From NCBI RefSeq assembly GCF_963677005.1, contig NZ_OY781616.1, positions 3,513,501 to 3,577,500 of the forward strand: a stretch of DNA of 64,000 nt, written 5' to 3'. The notes under the pieces were generated by a model. It did no database searches. It was not told the origin of the DNA and saw only the letters and a list, made by a program, of their open reading frames with translations. The translations under genes were made by a program, and so were the position numbers. How positions within the stretch are numbered: position 1 is the stretch's first letter; the number at the start of each line of letters is the position of its first letter. The DNA comes from Maridesulfovibrio sp. (lineage in GTDB: Bacteria; Desulfobacterota; Desulfovibrionia; Desulfovibrionales; Desulfovibrionaceae). Below, piece after piece: positions 1-7,768 of this stretch.

Positions 1-2325
1 TATTCGTTGCGAGACAGACTTGTGGGTAACTGGATCAAGACTCAGCGGTCCTACTACAACCAGAGGGCCAAGAGCGTATATTATCTTTCCCTTGAATTCC
101 TGCAGGGCAAGTCGCTTACCAGCAACGCTCTCAGTCTGGGGATAGCGAAGGAATGCTCCGAGGCGCTTGAAAAATTCGGATGCAGTCTTGAGGAAGTGGA
201 AAGCGCGGAAGCCGATGCCGGACTCGGAAACGGCGGGCTGGGCAGGCTGGCCTCTTGTTTTCTGGATTCAATGGCGTCTCTGGGGATTCCCGGATACGGA
301 TACGGCATAAGATATGAATACGGGATTTTCAAACAGGCCATTGAGAACGGAGAGCAGGTTGAACAGCCCGATGACTGGCTTCACTCCGGAAATCCATGGG
401 AATTCCGTAGACGCGGATTCATGTTTACCGTTCGTCTTTACGGTCGCGAGGAGCAGTACACGCACGATGACGGTTCCGTGCGTCACCGCTGGGCGGATAC
501 AGCCAAGGTCATGGCTCTGCCTGTGGATATGCTTATTCCGGGATACCGGAACGGCAATGTTATCAATATGCGGCTGTGGGAAGCTCAGACTTCCAGCCGT
601 TTCAATCTGGGATTATTCAACAGCGGAGACTATATCCGTTCCATGGAGGATGCTGTCCGAACGGAAACCATATCCAAGGTGCTGTACCCCAACGACAGCT
701 TAAGCAAGGGACGTGAACTGCGCCTTGTACAGCAGTATTTTTTTGTTTCCGCCACAATTCAGGACATGATGAGGCGTTTCAAAAAGCTGAAACTTGATTT
801 CTCCGAGCTGCCCAACCGCGCGGTTGTTCACCTGAATGAAACCCATCCGGCCATCGCCATCCCGGAACTCATGCGTCTGCTTATTGATGAATATATGCTG
901 AACTGGGATCAGGCGTGGAGAATCTGCCGCAGGACGTTTGCCTACACCAACCATACGGTAATGCCCGAGGCTCTGGAAAAATGGCCTCTGGAAATGATGC
1001 GCCGTGTTCTACCCAGACACGTTTCCATAATTTTCGAGATAAACCGCCGGTTCATGGAGGATGTCAAAGACCGTTTTCCCGGTGATGAAGCAAGGTTGAA
1101 GCGTATGTCCATAATTGAAGAAGGTGAAGCTCCGCAGGTGCGCATGGCCTGGCTGGCCGTGGTGGGGAGTTTTACCGTCAACGGAGTTTCCGCCCTGCAC
1201 AGCGAGCTTATACGCAAGACCATTTTTCAGGATTTTGCGGAGATCTATCCCGGACGATTCACTTCGGTGACCAACGGGATAACCCCGCGCAGGTGGCTTA
1301 AGCAGTGTAACGGTTCTCTCTCGGACCTGATTACGGAGAAGATCGGCGACAGCTGGATTACTGATCTCGACCGGTTGCAGGAACTCAAGCCGCTGGCCGA
1401 TGATCACGAATTCCAGAACCGCTGGTACGAGTGCCGCCTGAGACAGAAAGAGCGTCTCGTAAAGTATGCCCGTGATGATTACGGGCTGTATCTGCCAACA
1501 GATTGGCTTTATGATGTGCACGTCAAACGCATTCATGAGTACAAGCGGCAGGTGCTGAACATCATCCACGCAGTCACTCTTTATTGCAGGCTGAAAAAAG
1601 ACCCGAACAGCGTAGCCGTGCCGAGGTTGAAGATTTTCGCTGGCAAGGCCGCTCCCGGATATTTTCTGGCCAAACGGATCATCAGACTGATCAACTCCGT
1701 AGGTGCTGTGGTCAACTCCGATCCGACAGTCAACCATAGGCTGCGCATTGCCTTTATGCCGAACTACAGGGTTTCCCAGGCCGAGCGGATCATTCCGGCA
1801 ACGGATCTGTCCGAACAGATTTCGCTGGCGGGGACAGAGGCTTCCGGCACCGGGAACATGAAATTCGCTCTTAACGGAGCCTTGACCATAGGAACACTGG
1901 ATGGGGCCAATATCGAAATAATGGAAGAAGTCGGAAGCGAGAACATGTTCATTTTCGGCATGGACGCAGAAGAGGTCGAGGCCCGCAGACGCAATGGATA
2001 TGATCCCCGCCGGGTTGCCGCGGAAGATGCCGAACTGTCCGAGGCTCTGCATTATATCGGTGACGGCACCTTTTCGGATGGAGACCGGGAGCTATTTCGT
2101 CCTGTTCTCGATTCTCTTTTTGACGGGGGTGATCCCTACATGGTGCTGGCCGATTACCGGTCCTATGTTGAAGCGCAGGACAAGGTTGAAGCACTCTGGC
2201 TCGATCGCGAGAACTGGCTTAAAAGTTCCATCCTGAACACCGCCGGTTCAGGGCGTTTTTCCAGCGACCGGGCCATAATGGACTATGCTGGAAGCATCTG
2301 GGGAGTGCGGCCCATGCATAGCTGA
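1..2325 (+). CDS. glgP: Glycogen/alpha-glucan phosphorylase (5' end outside window)
   Basis: Cytoplasmic glycosyltransferase family 35 enzyme that releases glucose-1-phosphate from glycogen by phosphorolysis. The reading frame is open from base 1, and the first visible residues (YSLRDRLVGNW) match the family some 45-50 residues into the protein, so the true start lies upstream; about 774 residues are visible against a usual 800-850. The PLP-binding signature EASGTGNMKFALNGA is intact, with the Schiff-base lysine codon at 1861-1863. The conserved GNGGLGRLASCFLDSMASLG segment and the KRIHEYKRQ motif are also present. The gene ends at TGA 2323-2325 and is followed by a strong hairpin. No other glycogen gene is visible in the window. 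Confidence 0.96.
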   Translation, partial: YSLRDRLVGNWIKTQRSYYNQRAKSVYYLSLEFLQGKSLTSNALSLGIAKECSEALEKFGCSLEEVESAEADAGLGNGGLGRLASCFLDSMASLGIPGYGYGIRYEYGIFKQAIENGEQVEQPDDWLHSGNPWEFRRRGFMFTVRLYGREEQYTHDDGSVRHRWADTAKVMALPVDMLIPGYRNGNVINMRLWEAQTSSRFNLGLFNSGDYIRSMEDAVRTETISKVLYPNDSLSKGRELRLVQQYFFVSATIQDMMRRFKKLKLDFSELPNRAVVHLNETHPAIAIPELMRLLIDEYMLNWDQAWRICRRTFAYTNHTVMPEALEKWPLEMMRRVLPRHVSIIFEINRRFMEDVKDRFPGDEARLKRMSIIEEGEAPQVRMAWLAVVGSFTVNGVSALHSELIRKTIFQDFAEIYPGRFTSVTNGITPRRWLKQCNGSLSDLITEKIGDSWITDLDRLQELKPLADDHEFQNRWYECRLRQKERLVKYARDDYGLYLPTDWLYDVHVKRIHEYKRQVLNIIHAVTLYCRLKKDPNSVAVPRLKIFAGKAAPGYFLAKRIIRLINSVGAVVNSDPTVNHRLRIAFMPNYRVSQAERIIPATDLSEQISLAGTEASGTGNMKFALNGALTIGTLDGANIEIMEEVGSENMFIFGMDAEEVEARRRNGYDPRRVAAEDAELSEALHYIGDGTFSDGDRELFRPVLDSLFDGGDPYMVLADYRSYVEAQDKVEALWLDRENWLKSSILNTAGSGRFSSDRAIMDYAGSIWGVRPMHS

Positions 2326-2352
2326 TTCCGGATTATTGTCATCGTCCTTTCC

Positions 2353-2400
2353 GGGGCGGGGGAAACAGGATAGAATGTTTTCCTCCGTCCCGTCTTATTT
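2353..2400 (+). terminator. Probable rho-independent terminator of glgP
   Basis: Bases 2353-2367 pair with 2376-2391 in a stem of about 15 pairs (two G-U pairs, one bulged U) around an 8-base loop. A T-rich tract (GTCTTATTT) follows. It starts 28 bases after the glgP stop. Confidence 0.6.
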
Positions 2401-2418
2401 GCTGCACCTTTAACAGTC

Positions 2419-2514
2419 TGAATTTGATATGCTTCGTGCTTTTGGTTATTTATTTTAGCCGCCGGCGGCCAAAGATGAGAATCTCCTTTGGACCCCTTAC
2501 TGGTTTATGGTAAA
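2419..2514 (+). repeat. Dispersed structured repeat, copy A
   Basis: About 90 bp shared with 21491-21581 and, reverse-complemented, 27466-27556. It contains three successive hairpin-forming blocks: ATGCTTCGTGC-like, the palindrome GCCGCCGGCGGC, and CCAAAG...CTTTGG. This copy is the most diverged of the three. It lies in sense orientation about 95 bases after the glgP stop. Confidence 0.75.
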
Positions 2515-2708
2515 TGCACTGAAAGCAGCTGCTTTGACCAAATGTTCTGCCAGGCTAAGTAAACAGCCGTATTTTTTTAAGCATGTAACGTTCCATTTAT
2601 CCGAAAGATTGTGCCGCGCCGAGGCGAATGTGCCACACCACCCTTTGCATTCGGGCTGAAATTATCTATGCTGCCCTCATCAGAATTTTTCAAGCCACGG
2701 AAAACATA

Positions 2709-3455
2709 ATGAAAATACGTCCACTTACTATCTTCTTGCTGATCGCTCTGGTTCTTGCCGGGGGTGCTGCCGGGCTTTATCATTTCGGCGTGTACGATTC
2801 CATCCTGTCCGGAATGCAGGACCGCAAGGAACAGCCTGCCGGAGAAGGACCGGTGGTGCGCAAGGAAGTCAGCAGGCTGGTTCTGCCTTTGAAATCATCG
2901 CAGCAGAATGAGACGGATAGTTCCGCCGCGGAACTGCGCGAATCCGATCTTCACGCGGGAAATTCCGATAAACCTGCAGATGAACCGTCTGCCGGGACAA
3001 CTGAAAACCGTACCGAAACAACACCCGAAATCCAGCCGACAGCCGTGGCGGAAAATAGCACCGCCGAAAAGTCGGCTCCTGCAGAGGAGAAGAAGGAATC
3101 CGGCAAGCTTCCGCAGGCAGCTGCGTCAGATAGAGGAAAAGCCGGTCCGCTGAAGGTTTCATGTTCAGCAGGCAGCATGTCTGCAGATATTGCGCTGACA
3201 ACGAAAAGCGGAAGAGTGAAGTGGTTCAACCTGAACAAACCACGCAGGTTGGTAGTGGATATCCTTGGAAAATGGGATTTCAAAGACCACTCGGTCTACA
3301 GACTAAAAAGCTGCATGGTGGAAAAAATTGTAGTCGGGGAACATCCCGATAAGCTTCGTCTTGTTTTTTATCTTAAAGGAACAGAGATTCCTGCCAGGAT
3401 TGCACCCTCGGTCAAAAAGAGTTCGGGCAGGCTTAGTCTGGGACTTAAGTTCTGA
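2709..3455 (+). CDS. Membrane-anchored AMIN-domain protein
   Basis: 248-residue protein of unknown specific role. Residues about 6-25 form one hydrophobic segment (signal anchor). Residues about 40-140 are a low-complexity linker rich in Ser, Glu, Pro and Ala. The last 100 residues look like an AMIN domain (motif WFNLNKPRRLVVDILG followed by beta-strand pattern), the module that localises periplasmic proteins such as AmiC and PilQ to peptidoglycan or the septum. The start at ATG 2709 is chosen because the hydrophobic segment follows at once; upstream in-frame starts add a non-signal-like stretch. The gene stands alone between glgP and the Pho-regulated block. The family assignment rests on sequence feel and should be treated as moderate. 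Confidence 0.75.
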   Translation: MKIRPLTIFLLIALVLAGGAAGLYHFGVYDSILSGMQDRKEQPAGEGPVVRKEVSRLVLPLKSSQQNETDSSAAELRESDLHAGNSDKPADEPSAGTTENRTETTPEIQPTAVAENSTAEKSAPAEEKKESGKLPQAAASDRGKAGPLKVSCSAGSMSADIALTTKSGRVKWFNLNKPRRLVVDILGKWDFKDHSVYRLKSCMVEKIVVGEHPDKLRLVFYLKGTEIPARIAPSVKKSSGRLSLGLKF

Positions 3456-3641
3456 TTCAGGACGGAACAGCTTTCTACTCTTCACCCGACATTTTGCTTT
3501 GAACCGTATTACACGGGATGAGGGAATGTAGGGTATTACGGTGTGGCAACGTGGTTTTAAACTGGATTTTACGTGTGCTTTTCTTCGCTTCCGTCTACGC
3601 TTCCAGCCGGGCTCACCTTTGTTTTTATTCTTCCTATTCTG

Positions 3642-3681
3642 CGTAACATAAATGTAACATTTGGGTCATTGCCTTGTAACC
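3642..3681 (+). promoter_or_regulatory. Double Pho box (PhoB-binding array)
   Basis: Four 7-bp units lie exactly 11 bp apart: CGTAACA (3642-3648), TGTAACA (3653-3659), GGTCATT (3664-3670) and TGTAACC (3675-3681), each separated by 4 bp. This is the direct-repeat geometry of PhoB sites. A possible -10 (TATCAC, 3691-3696) follows 9 bp later, the usual Pho-promoter distance. pstB and phoU downstream support the reading. Confidence 0.72.
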
Positions 3682-3748
3682 CGTGCCGGATATCACATGA
3701 ACATCCCGCAGTTGCCGGGCGGCGTTAGCATATGTCAGCAGAATCCTG

Positions 3749-3770
3749 GGCCGGAAGGCTCCGGCCTTTT
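3749..3770 (+). terminator. Intrinsic terminator between the Pho boxes and pstB
   Basis: GGCCGGA (3749-3755), loop AGGC, TCCGGCC (3760-3766), then TTTT. It lies about 65 bases after the predicted start of a Pho-dependent transcript and 40 bases before pstB. It may be an attenuator, the end of a short Pho-induced RNA, or a terminator for upstream transcription. Confidence 0.6.
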
Positions 3771-3810
3771 AATCTATATTGAATGAAACAATTTTATGGA
3801 GAGTTTTGCA

Positions 3811-4572
3811 ATGGGGCAAGCTGTTAAAATCGCTTCCAAAAACCTCGATTTTTACTATGGGGACTTCAAGGCGCTTGAAGGCATAGACATGGCTTTTGAA
3901 GAAAACAGGGTCACAGCGTTGATCGGGCCTTCCGGGTGCGGAAAAAGTACCTTTCTGCGCTGTCTTAACAGAATGAACGATCTTATCCCCGGAACCAGGG
4001 TGGACGGCGCACTTACCCTTGACGATGAAGATATTTACGCACAGGGACTTGATGTTGTCACACTCCGTCGGCGCGTGGGGATGGTTTTTCAGAAGCCGAA
4101 CCCTTTCCCGAAGTCCATTTTTGAAAATGTCGCATACGGTTTGCGCGTAAACGGCATCAGTGACAAGGAGTTCATTGCCCGTAAGGTTGAGGAAAGCCTC
4201 AAGGGCGGCGCTCTTTGGGACGAAGTCAAGGATCGCCTCCATTCATCGGCCCTCGGGCTGTCCGGCGGGCAGCAGCAGCGTCTGTGCATTGCCCGCGCTC
4301 TGGCTGTTGAACCGGAAGTGCTGCTCATGGATGAACCTGCTTCGGCTCTGGACCCGATCGCAACCCAGAAGATCGAGGATCTCATTCACGAGCTGAAAGT
4401 TAAATTTACCATCATCATAGTTACTCACAGTATGCAGCAGGCAGCGCGAGTATCCGATCAGACTGCTTTTTTCTATATGGGCAGACTGATAGAGGTGGGC
4501 AGCACGGAAACAATGTTCACCAAACCCAAAAACAAGCAGACTGAAGATTACATAACCGGACGTTTCGGTTAG
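3811..4572 (+). CDS. pstB: Phosphate ABC transporter ATPase PstB
   Basis: 253-residue ATP-binding subunit of the high-affinity phosphate importer PstSCAB, acting at the inner face of the cytoplasmic membrane. It shows Walker [10 protein letters not shown], the PstB-typical [19 protein letters not shown]-loop region, signature LSGGQQQR and Walker [14 protein letters not shown]. The start is placed at ATG 3811 because GGAGAG lies 8 bases upstream; an in-frame ATG at 3796 has no ribosome-binding site. pstS, pstC and pstA are not adjacent, so the ATPase is separated from its membrane partners, but phoU follows about 400 bases later and a Pho-box array precedes it, so phosphate-starvation control is likely. 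Confidence 0.96.
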   Translation: MGQAVKIASKNLDFYYGDFKALEGIDMAFEENRVTALIGPSGCGKSTFLRCLNRMNDLIPGTRVDGALTLDDEDIYAQGLDVVTLRRRVGMVFQKPNPFPKSIFENVAYGLRVNGISDKEFIARKVEESLKGGALWDEVKDRLHSSALGLSGGQQQRLCIARALAVEPEVLLMDEPASALDPIATQKIEDLIHELKVKFTIIIVTHSMQQAARVSDQTAFFYMGRLIEVGSTETMFTKPKNKQTEDYITGRFG

Positions 4573-4980
4573 CAGGCAGTGCGGAAACGGCAGTCGCCTA
4601 GGCTTGGTCCGACTCCGTTTCCAACGTGTCCGTTTTTTATGCGGTCTTTCCAAGACCGGTCTTACCTGCGTAATCTGTTGCAGAGTTGCATTAAAAGCAG
4701 ACCGGTTGCGCAGGTTTTGGGGTTCGGAATTTGTCTCAGTTGCAGGGACGGAATTTTTAATGTGCTGCTTCTGCACAAAGGAATCAGTTCTTCGGGATGC
4801 TGGGGAAGTAACCTGAAGTCGGGCTGAGCGTGGTTTTGGCTTTATATCGTTTGTTGTGGGGAAAGCCGGCCTGCAGCATGCTGATCCGCTTTGCGATGTT
4901 GCGGATCAATACCCGACTCCGGGTAGGGCATGTCCGGGCTGGAAAACGGTAACGGTTTTTGTTTCAGGAGATTGAATAAC
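4573..4980. other. pstB-phoU intergenic region
   Basis: 408 bases without a convincing gene. GGAAACGG (4583-4590) pairs with CCGTTTCC (4615-4622), and a T6 tract follows ten bases later, a weak terminator candidate. A perfect 8-bp inverted repeat, TGATCCGC/GCGGATCA (4882-4889 and 4901-4908), lies 73 bases before phoU and could be an operator or RNA hairpin. I saw no Pho box here. Confidence 0.4.
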
Positions 4981-5646
4981 ATGGAGCATCGCGCTCACTT
5001 TACTAAAAAAATGGACGACCTGAAGGTTCAGGTCCTGCGTATGTCCAGCATGGCTGAAACGGCCATGCACAACGCCGTCAAGGCCCTGGGCGATTGCAAT
5101 GCAGAGCTGGCTGAGGATGTCATAATGAATGACATCAAGATCAACGAGCTTGAATGCGAGCTTGATAAATTCAACATCGAACTGCTCGCTCTGGACCAGC
5201 CCATGGCCAGAGACCTCCGGTTTATTGTCGGCTCCATGCGCATCAGCAGCAACCTTGAACGTATCGGCGACGAAGCGGTGAACCTTGCGCACAGGGCCGT
5301 CTTTCTGAGCACCCGGCCTCCTTTGCCTTTCAATCAGCTGCTGGAGAAGATGTCCAACGTTACCCGCGAGATGGTCAGCATGGCGGTCAAATCATTTGCG
5401 GACGAAGATCATGACCTGGCATCAAAGGTTTGCGGAATGGATAATGAAGCGGACAGCCTGAACCTGCGTATTCTCAAGGGATTGATCGAAAACATGGTGA
5501 CGGAAACCAGAATAGTAGAGCGCGGTGTGCACCTCATCATGTCCGCCAATCATCTGGAGCGTATCGCTGATCAGGCTACCAATATTGCCGAATCGGTTAT
5601 TTTCATCACTCAGGGCGTTAATATTAAGCATCAATGCCGTGGTTAA
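4981..5646 (+). CDS. phoU: Phosphate transport system regulator PhoU
   Basis: 221 residues, the normal length for PhoU, a cytoplasmic protein made of two three-helix bundles that links the Pst transporter to the PhoR kinase and keeps the Pho regulon off when phosphate is plentiful. The two repeated metal-cluster motifs are visible: the N-terminal copy around RISSNLERIGDEAVNLAHRA and the C-terminal copy around SANHLERIADQATNIAES. The start at ATG 4981 has CAGGAG ten bases upstream. It follows pstB with a 408-base gap, and a strong terminator follows. Confidence 0.95.
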   Translation: MEHRAHFTKKMDDLKVQVLRMSSMAETAMHNAVKALGDCNAELAEDVIMNDIKINELECELDKFNIELLALDQPMARDLRFIVGSMRISSNLERIGDEAVNLAHRAVFLSTRPPLPFNQLLEKMSNVTREMVSMAVKSFADEDHDLASKVCGMDNEADSLNLRILKGLIENMVTETRIVERGVHLIMSANHLERIADQATNIAESVIFITQGVNIKHQCRG

Positions 5647-5670
5647 TCTCTTTTCAGCAGACAGTCTTTC

Positions 5671-5699
5671 GAAAGCCGGACCGGTTCCGGCTTTTTTTG
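5671..5699 (+). terminator. Rho-independent terminator after phoU
   Basis: AAAGCCGGA (5672-5680) pairs with TTCCGGCTTT (5685-5694) around CCGG, and the T run continues to 5698. It is 25 bases after the phoU stop. Confidence 0.85.
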
Positions 5700-5752
5700 C
5701 GTCCCGCGTTCGGGAGAGAGCAGCCGGTCTGGGAGTGGGGGAGTTAATTGGG

Positions 5753-5781
5753 TTTACACGAATGCTTTTTTAGGATAGAAG
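5753..5781 (+). promoter_or_regulatory. Candidate sigma-70 promoter of the rpsA leader
   Basis: -35 TTTACA (5753-5758), 17-bp spacer, -10 TAGAAG (5776-5781). It would start transcription near 5788, just upstream of the structured leader, giving a 5' UTR of about 230 bases. Confidence 0.45.
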
Positions 5782-5792
5782 CAATTCTCTTA

Positions 5793-5967
5793 ATCTCAAG
5801 CTGATAATCAGTTGCGAAAAACCGCAGGTTTTGCGGTGCAACCGAGTGCCTGAGATATCCCCGTAACGGGCATTAGGGAATGATGCGGCCGCTTTAAGGC
5901 CAACGGACAGTCCGGGCTTCGGCTGCCTCGGAACGCATGACCGGGTTGAATCCAGTGCATCACTCCC
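5793..5967 (+). ncRNA. Structured 5' leader of rpsA (possible regulatory RNA, class not recognised)
   Basis: Three folded blocks can be traced. Block 1: ATCTCA/TGAGAT (5793-5798, 5851-5856) encloses GTTGC/GCAAC (5811-5815, 5838-5842) and ACCGCA/TGCGGT (5821-5826, 5832-5837). Block 2: CCCG-TAA-CGGG (5860-5870). Block 3: GGGA and TGATGC (5876-5886) pair with GCATCA and TCCC (5957-5967) with one mismatch, enclosing at least two more hairpins (GGCC...GGCC at 5887-5901 and CGGACAGTCCG at 5904-5914). The rpsA ribosome-binding site lies 40 bases later. I compared it by eye with common riboswitches, 6S RNA and tRNA-Sec and found no match. An S1 autoregulatory leader is the simplest idea, but its size leaves other functions open. 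Confidence 0.5.
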
Positions 5968-6019
5968 ACGAAATATATGCCGAAATTTTGTCCGAGGTCA
6001 TCGTTGTTGGAGGTAACCC

Positions 6020-7768
6020 ATGGAAAACAATGAAAACATGAACGCCGAAATGGAAATGGACTTCGAGGCAGCCCTCGAAGATTACCTTAATGCCGATTTC
6101 GGAAATCTGGACGAAGGAAGCATCGTTTCCGGTGAAGTTGTTAAAGTTGACAAGGACTTCGTTCTTATCGACGTAAACTTCAAGTCCGAAGGCCAGATCG
6201 CAGTATCCGAATTCACGGATGCTGACGGTAATTTGACCGTGAAGGTCGGTGACAAAGTAGATGTTTTTGTTGCAAACAAAAACGAAAGCGAAGGCACCAT
6301 CCACCTTTCCCGTGATAAGGCCAAACGCATGCAGCTCTTCGACAAGCTTGAAGAAATGCAGGAGCAGGAAGGCGTTGTCGAAGGCAGAATCGTCCGCCGC
6401 ATCAAGGGCGGCTACACCGTCGACCTCGGCGGCGTGGAAGCATTCCTGCCCGGTTCTCACGTCGATCTGCGTCCCGTTCCCGATATGGACGCTCTTGTAG
6501 ATCAGACCTACGAATTCAAAATTCTGAAAATCAACCGTCGCCGCAGCAACGTTATCGTTTCCCGCCGTGTTCTTCTCGAAGAACAGCGCAACGAAATGCG
6601 TTCTCAGCTGCTCGGTACTCTTGAAGAAGAGCAGACCGTTAAAGGTAAGGTCAAGAACATCACCGAATACGGTGTATTCATCGACCTCGGTGGTCTGGAC
6701 GGACTTCTGCATATCACTGACATGTCCTGGAAACGCATCAAGCATCCCAAGGAAATGGTTGCCCTCGGTGACGAACTGGAACTGAAAGTCCTCAACTTCG
6801 ACAAGGAAGGACAGAAAGTTTCCCTCGGCCTCAAGCAGCTTGTTCCCGATCCCTGGGAAGACATTTCCGGCAAGTACCCCGAAGGTTCCAAGTTCACCGG
6901 CAAGGTTACCAACCTCGCTGATTACGGTGCTTTTGTTGAGCTTGAAGCCGGTGTTGAAGGACTGGTTCACATCTCCGAAATGTCCTGGACCCGCAAACTG
7001 CGTCATCCTTCCCAGATGGTGCGTGTAGGCGATGAAGTAGATGTAGTTGTGCTGGGTGTTGATCCCGACAAGAAACGCATCTCCCTGGGCATGAAGCAGG
7101 TTAAACCCAATCCCTGGGATGTTGTTGCAGAGAAGTTCCCCGAAGGAACCATCCTTGAAGGCCAGATCAAGAACATCACCGAATTCGGTGTGTTCATCGG
7201 CATTGAAGACGGCATTGACGGCCTGATCCATGTTTCCGATATCTCCTGGACCCGCAAGGTTCGCCATCCTTCAGAAGTATACAGCGTGGGCGATACCGTT
7301 CAGGCCAAGGTACTTACTGTAGATAAGGAAAACGAAAAGTTCACTCTCGGTGTAAAGCAGCTTTCCGAAGACCCCTGGTCTCAGGTTCCCACCAAGTACC
7401 CAGTGGGCTGCACCCTTGAAGGACTTATCACCAATATCACCGACTTCGGTCTCTTCGTTGAGGTTGAAGAAGGCATAGAAGGTCTGGTTCACGTTTCCGA
7501 AATCTCCCACAAGAAGATCAAGAACCCTTCCGAAATGTTCAAGGAAGGCGTGACCATTCAGGCCAAAGTCATCCATGTGTCTGCTGACGAACGCCGTCTC
7601 GGCCTGTCCATCAAGCAGCTCAAGGAAGAAGAAGACAAACGTAAACCCAAAGAATTCCGTTCCGGTCCTGCCGACAGCGGCAACTCTCTGGGTGAACTGC
7701 TGAAACAGAAACTTGCCGACGCTACCGAAGCCAAGGCTGCCGCAGAGTCCGAGGATGAAGAATCCTAA
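6020..7768 (+). CDS. rpsA: 30S ribosomal protein S1
   Basis: 582-residue mRNA-binding protein of the small ribosomal subunit that helps recruit mRNAs with weak or structured start regions. Six S1 (OB-fold) repeats can be counted at roughly residues 30-100, 115-185, 200-270, 285-355, 372-442 and 459-530. The last four carry the repeated G-x-V-x-N-I/L-x-D/E-Y/F-G-x-F and GLVHISEMSW-like cores. The N-terminus is acidic and the C-terminus is rich in Lys, Glu and Ala. ATG 6020 has GGAGG nine bases upstream. The stop overlaps the start of sppA, so the two genes are probably co-transcribed. A long structured leader precedes it. Confidence 0.98.
   Translation: MENNENMNAEMEMDFEAALEDYLNADFGNLDEGSIVSGEVVKVDKDFVLIDVNFKSEGQIAVSEFTDADGNLTVKVGDKVDVFVANKNESEGTIHLSRDKAKRMQLFDKLEEMQEQEGVVEGRIVRRIKGGYTVDLGGVEAFLPGSHVDLRPVPDMDALVDQTYEFKILKINRRRSNVIVSRRVLLEEQRNEMRSQLLGTLEEEQTVKGKVKNITEYGVFIDLGGLDGLLHITDMSWKRIKHPKEMVALGDELELKVLNFDKEGQKVSLGLKQLVPDPWEDISGKYPEGSKFTGKVTNLADYGAFVELEAGVEGLVHISEMSWTRKLRHPSQMVRVGDEVDVVVLGVDPDKKRISLGMKQVKPNPWDVVAEKFPEGTILEGQIKNITEFGVFIGIEDGIDGLIHVSDISWTRKVRHPSEVYSVGDTVQAKVLTVDKENEKFTLGVKQLSEDPWSQVPTKYPVGCTLEGLITNITDFGLFVEVEEGIEGLVHVSEISHKKIKNPSEMFKEGVTIQAKVIHVSADERRLGLSIKQLKEEEDKRKPKEFRSGPADSGNSLGELLKQKLADATEAKAAAESEDEES

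Larger units (their letters stand above)
2326..2708. other. Intergenic region between glgP and the AMIN-domain gene
   Basis: The region holds the glgP terminator hairpin (2353-2400) and one copy of a three-copy structured repeat (2419-2514). A short imperfect inverted repeat (GAAAGCAGCTGCTTT, 2521-2535) follows. I see no convincing ORF or RNA gene. A promoter for the next gene probably lies in 2540-2700, but I could not pick clear boxes. Confidence 0.5.

Noticed and set aside
1009..2052. 347-codon minus-strand frame within glgP
   Set aside because: Antisense to conserved phosphorylase motifs, including the PLP site.
5793..5967. Cobalamin riboswitch, TPP riboswitch, 6S RNA or tRNA-Sec in the rpsA leader
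   Set aside because: Fragments such as TTAGGGAAT and CTGAGAT recall riboswitch boxes, and the closing helix recalls a long acceptor stem. The B12 box, the thi-box second half, the 6S rod shape, a TCA anticodon and a T arm are all absent.
5960..7267. 435-codon open frame antisense to rpsA
   Set aside because: Its sequence mirrors the codon bias of rpsA, it has no ribosome-binding site and matches no family; it is a shadow of the S1 repeats.
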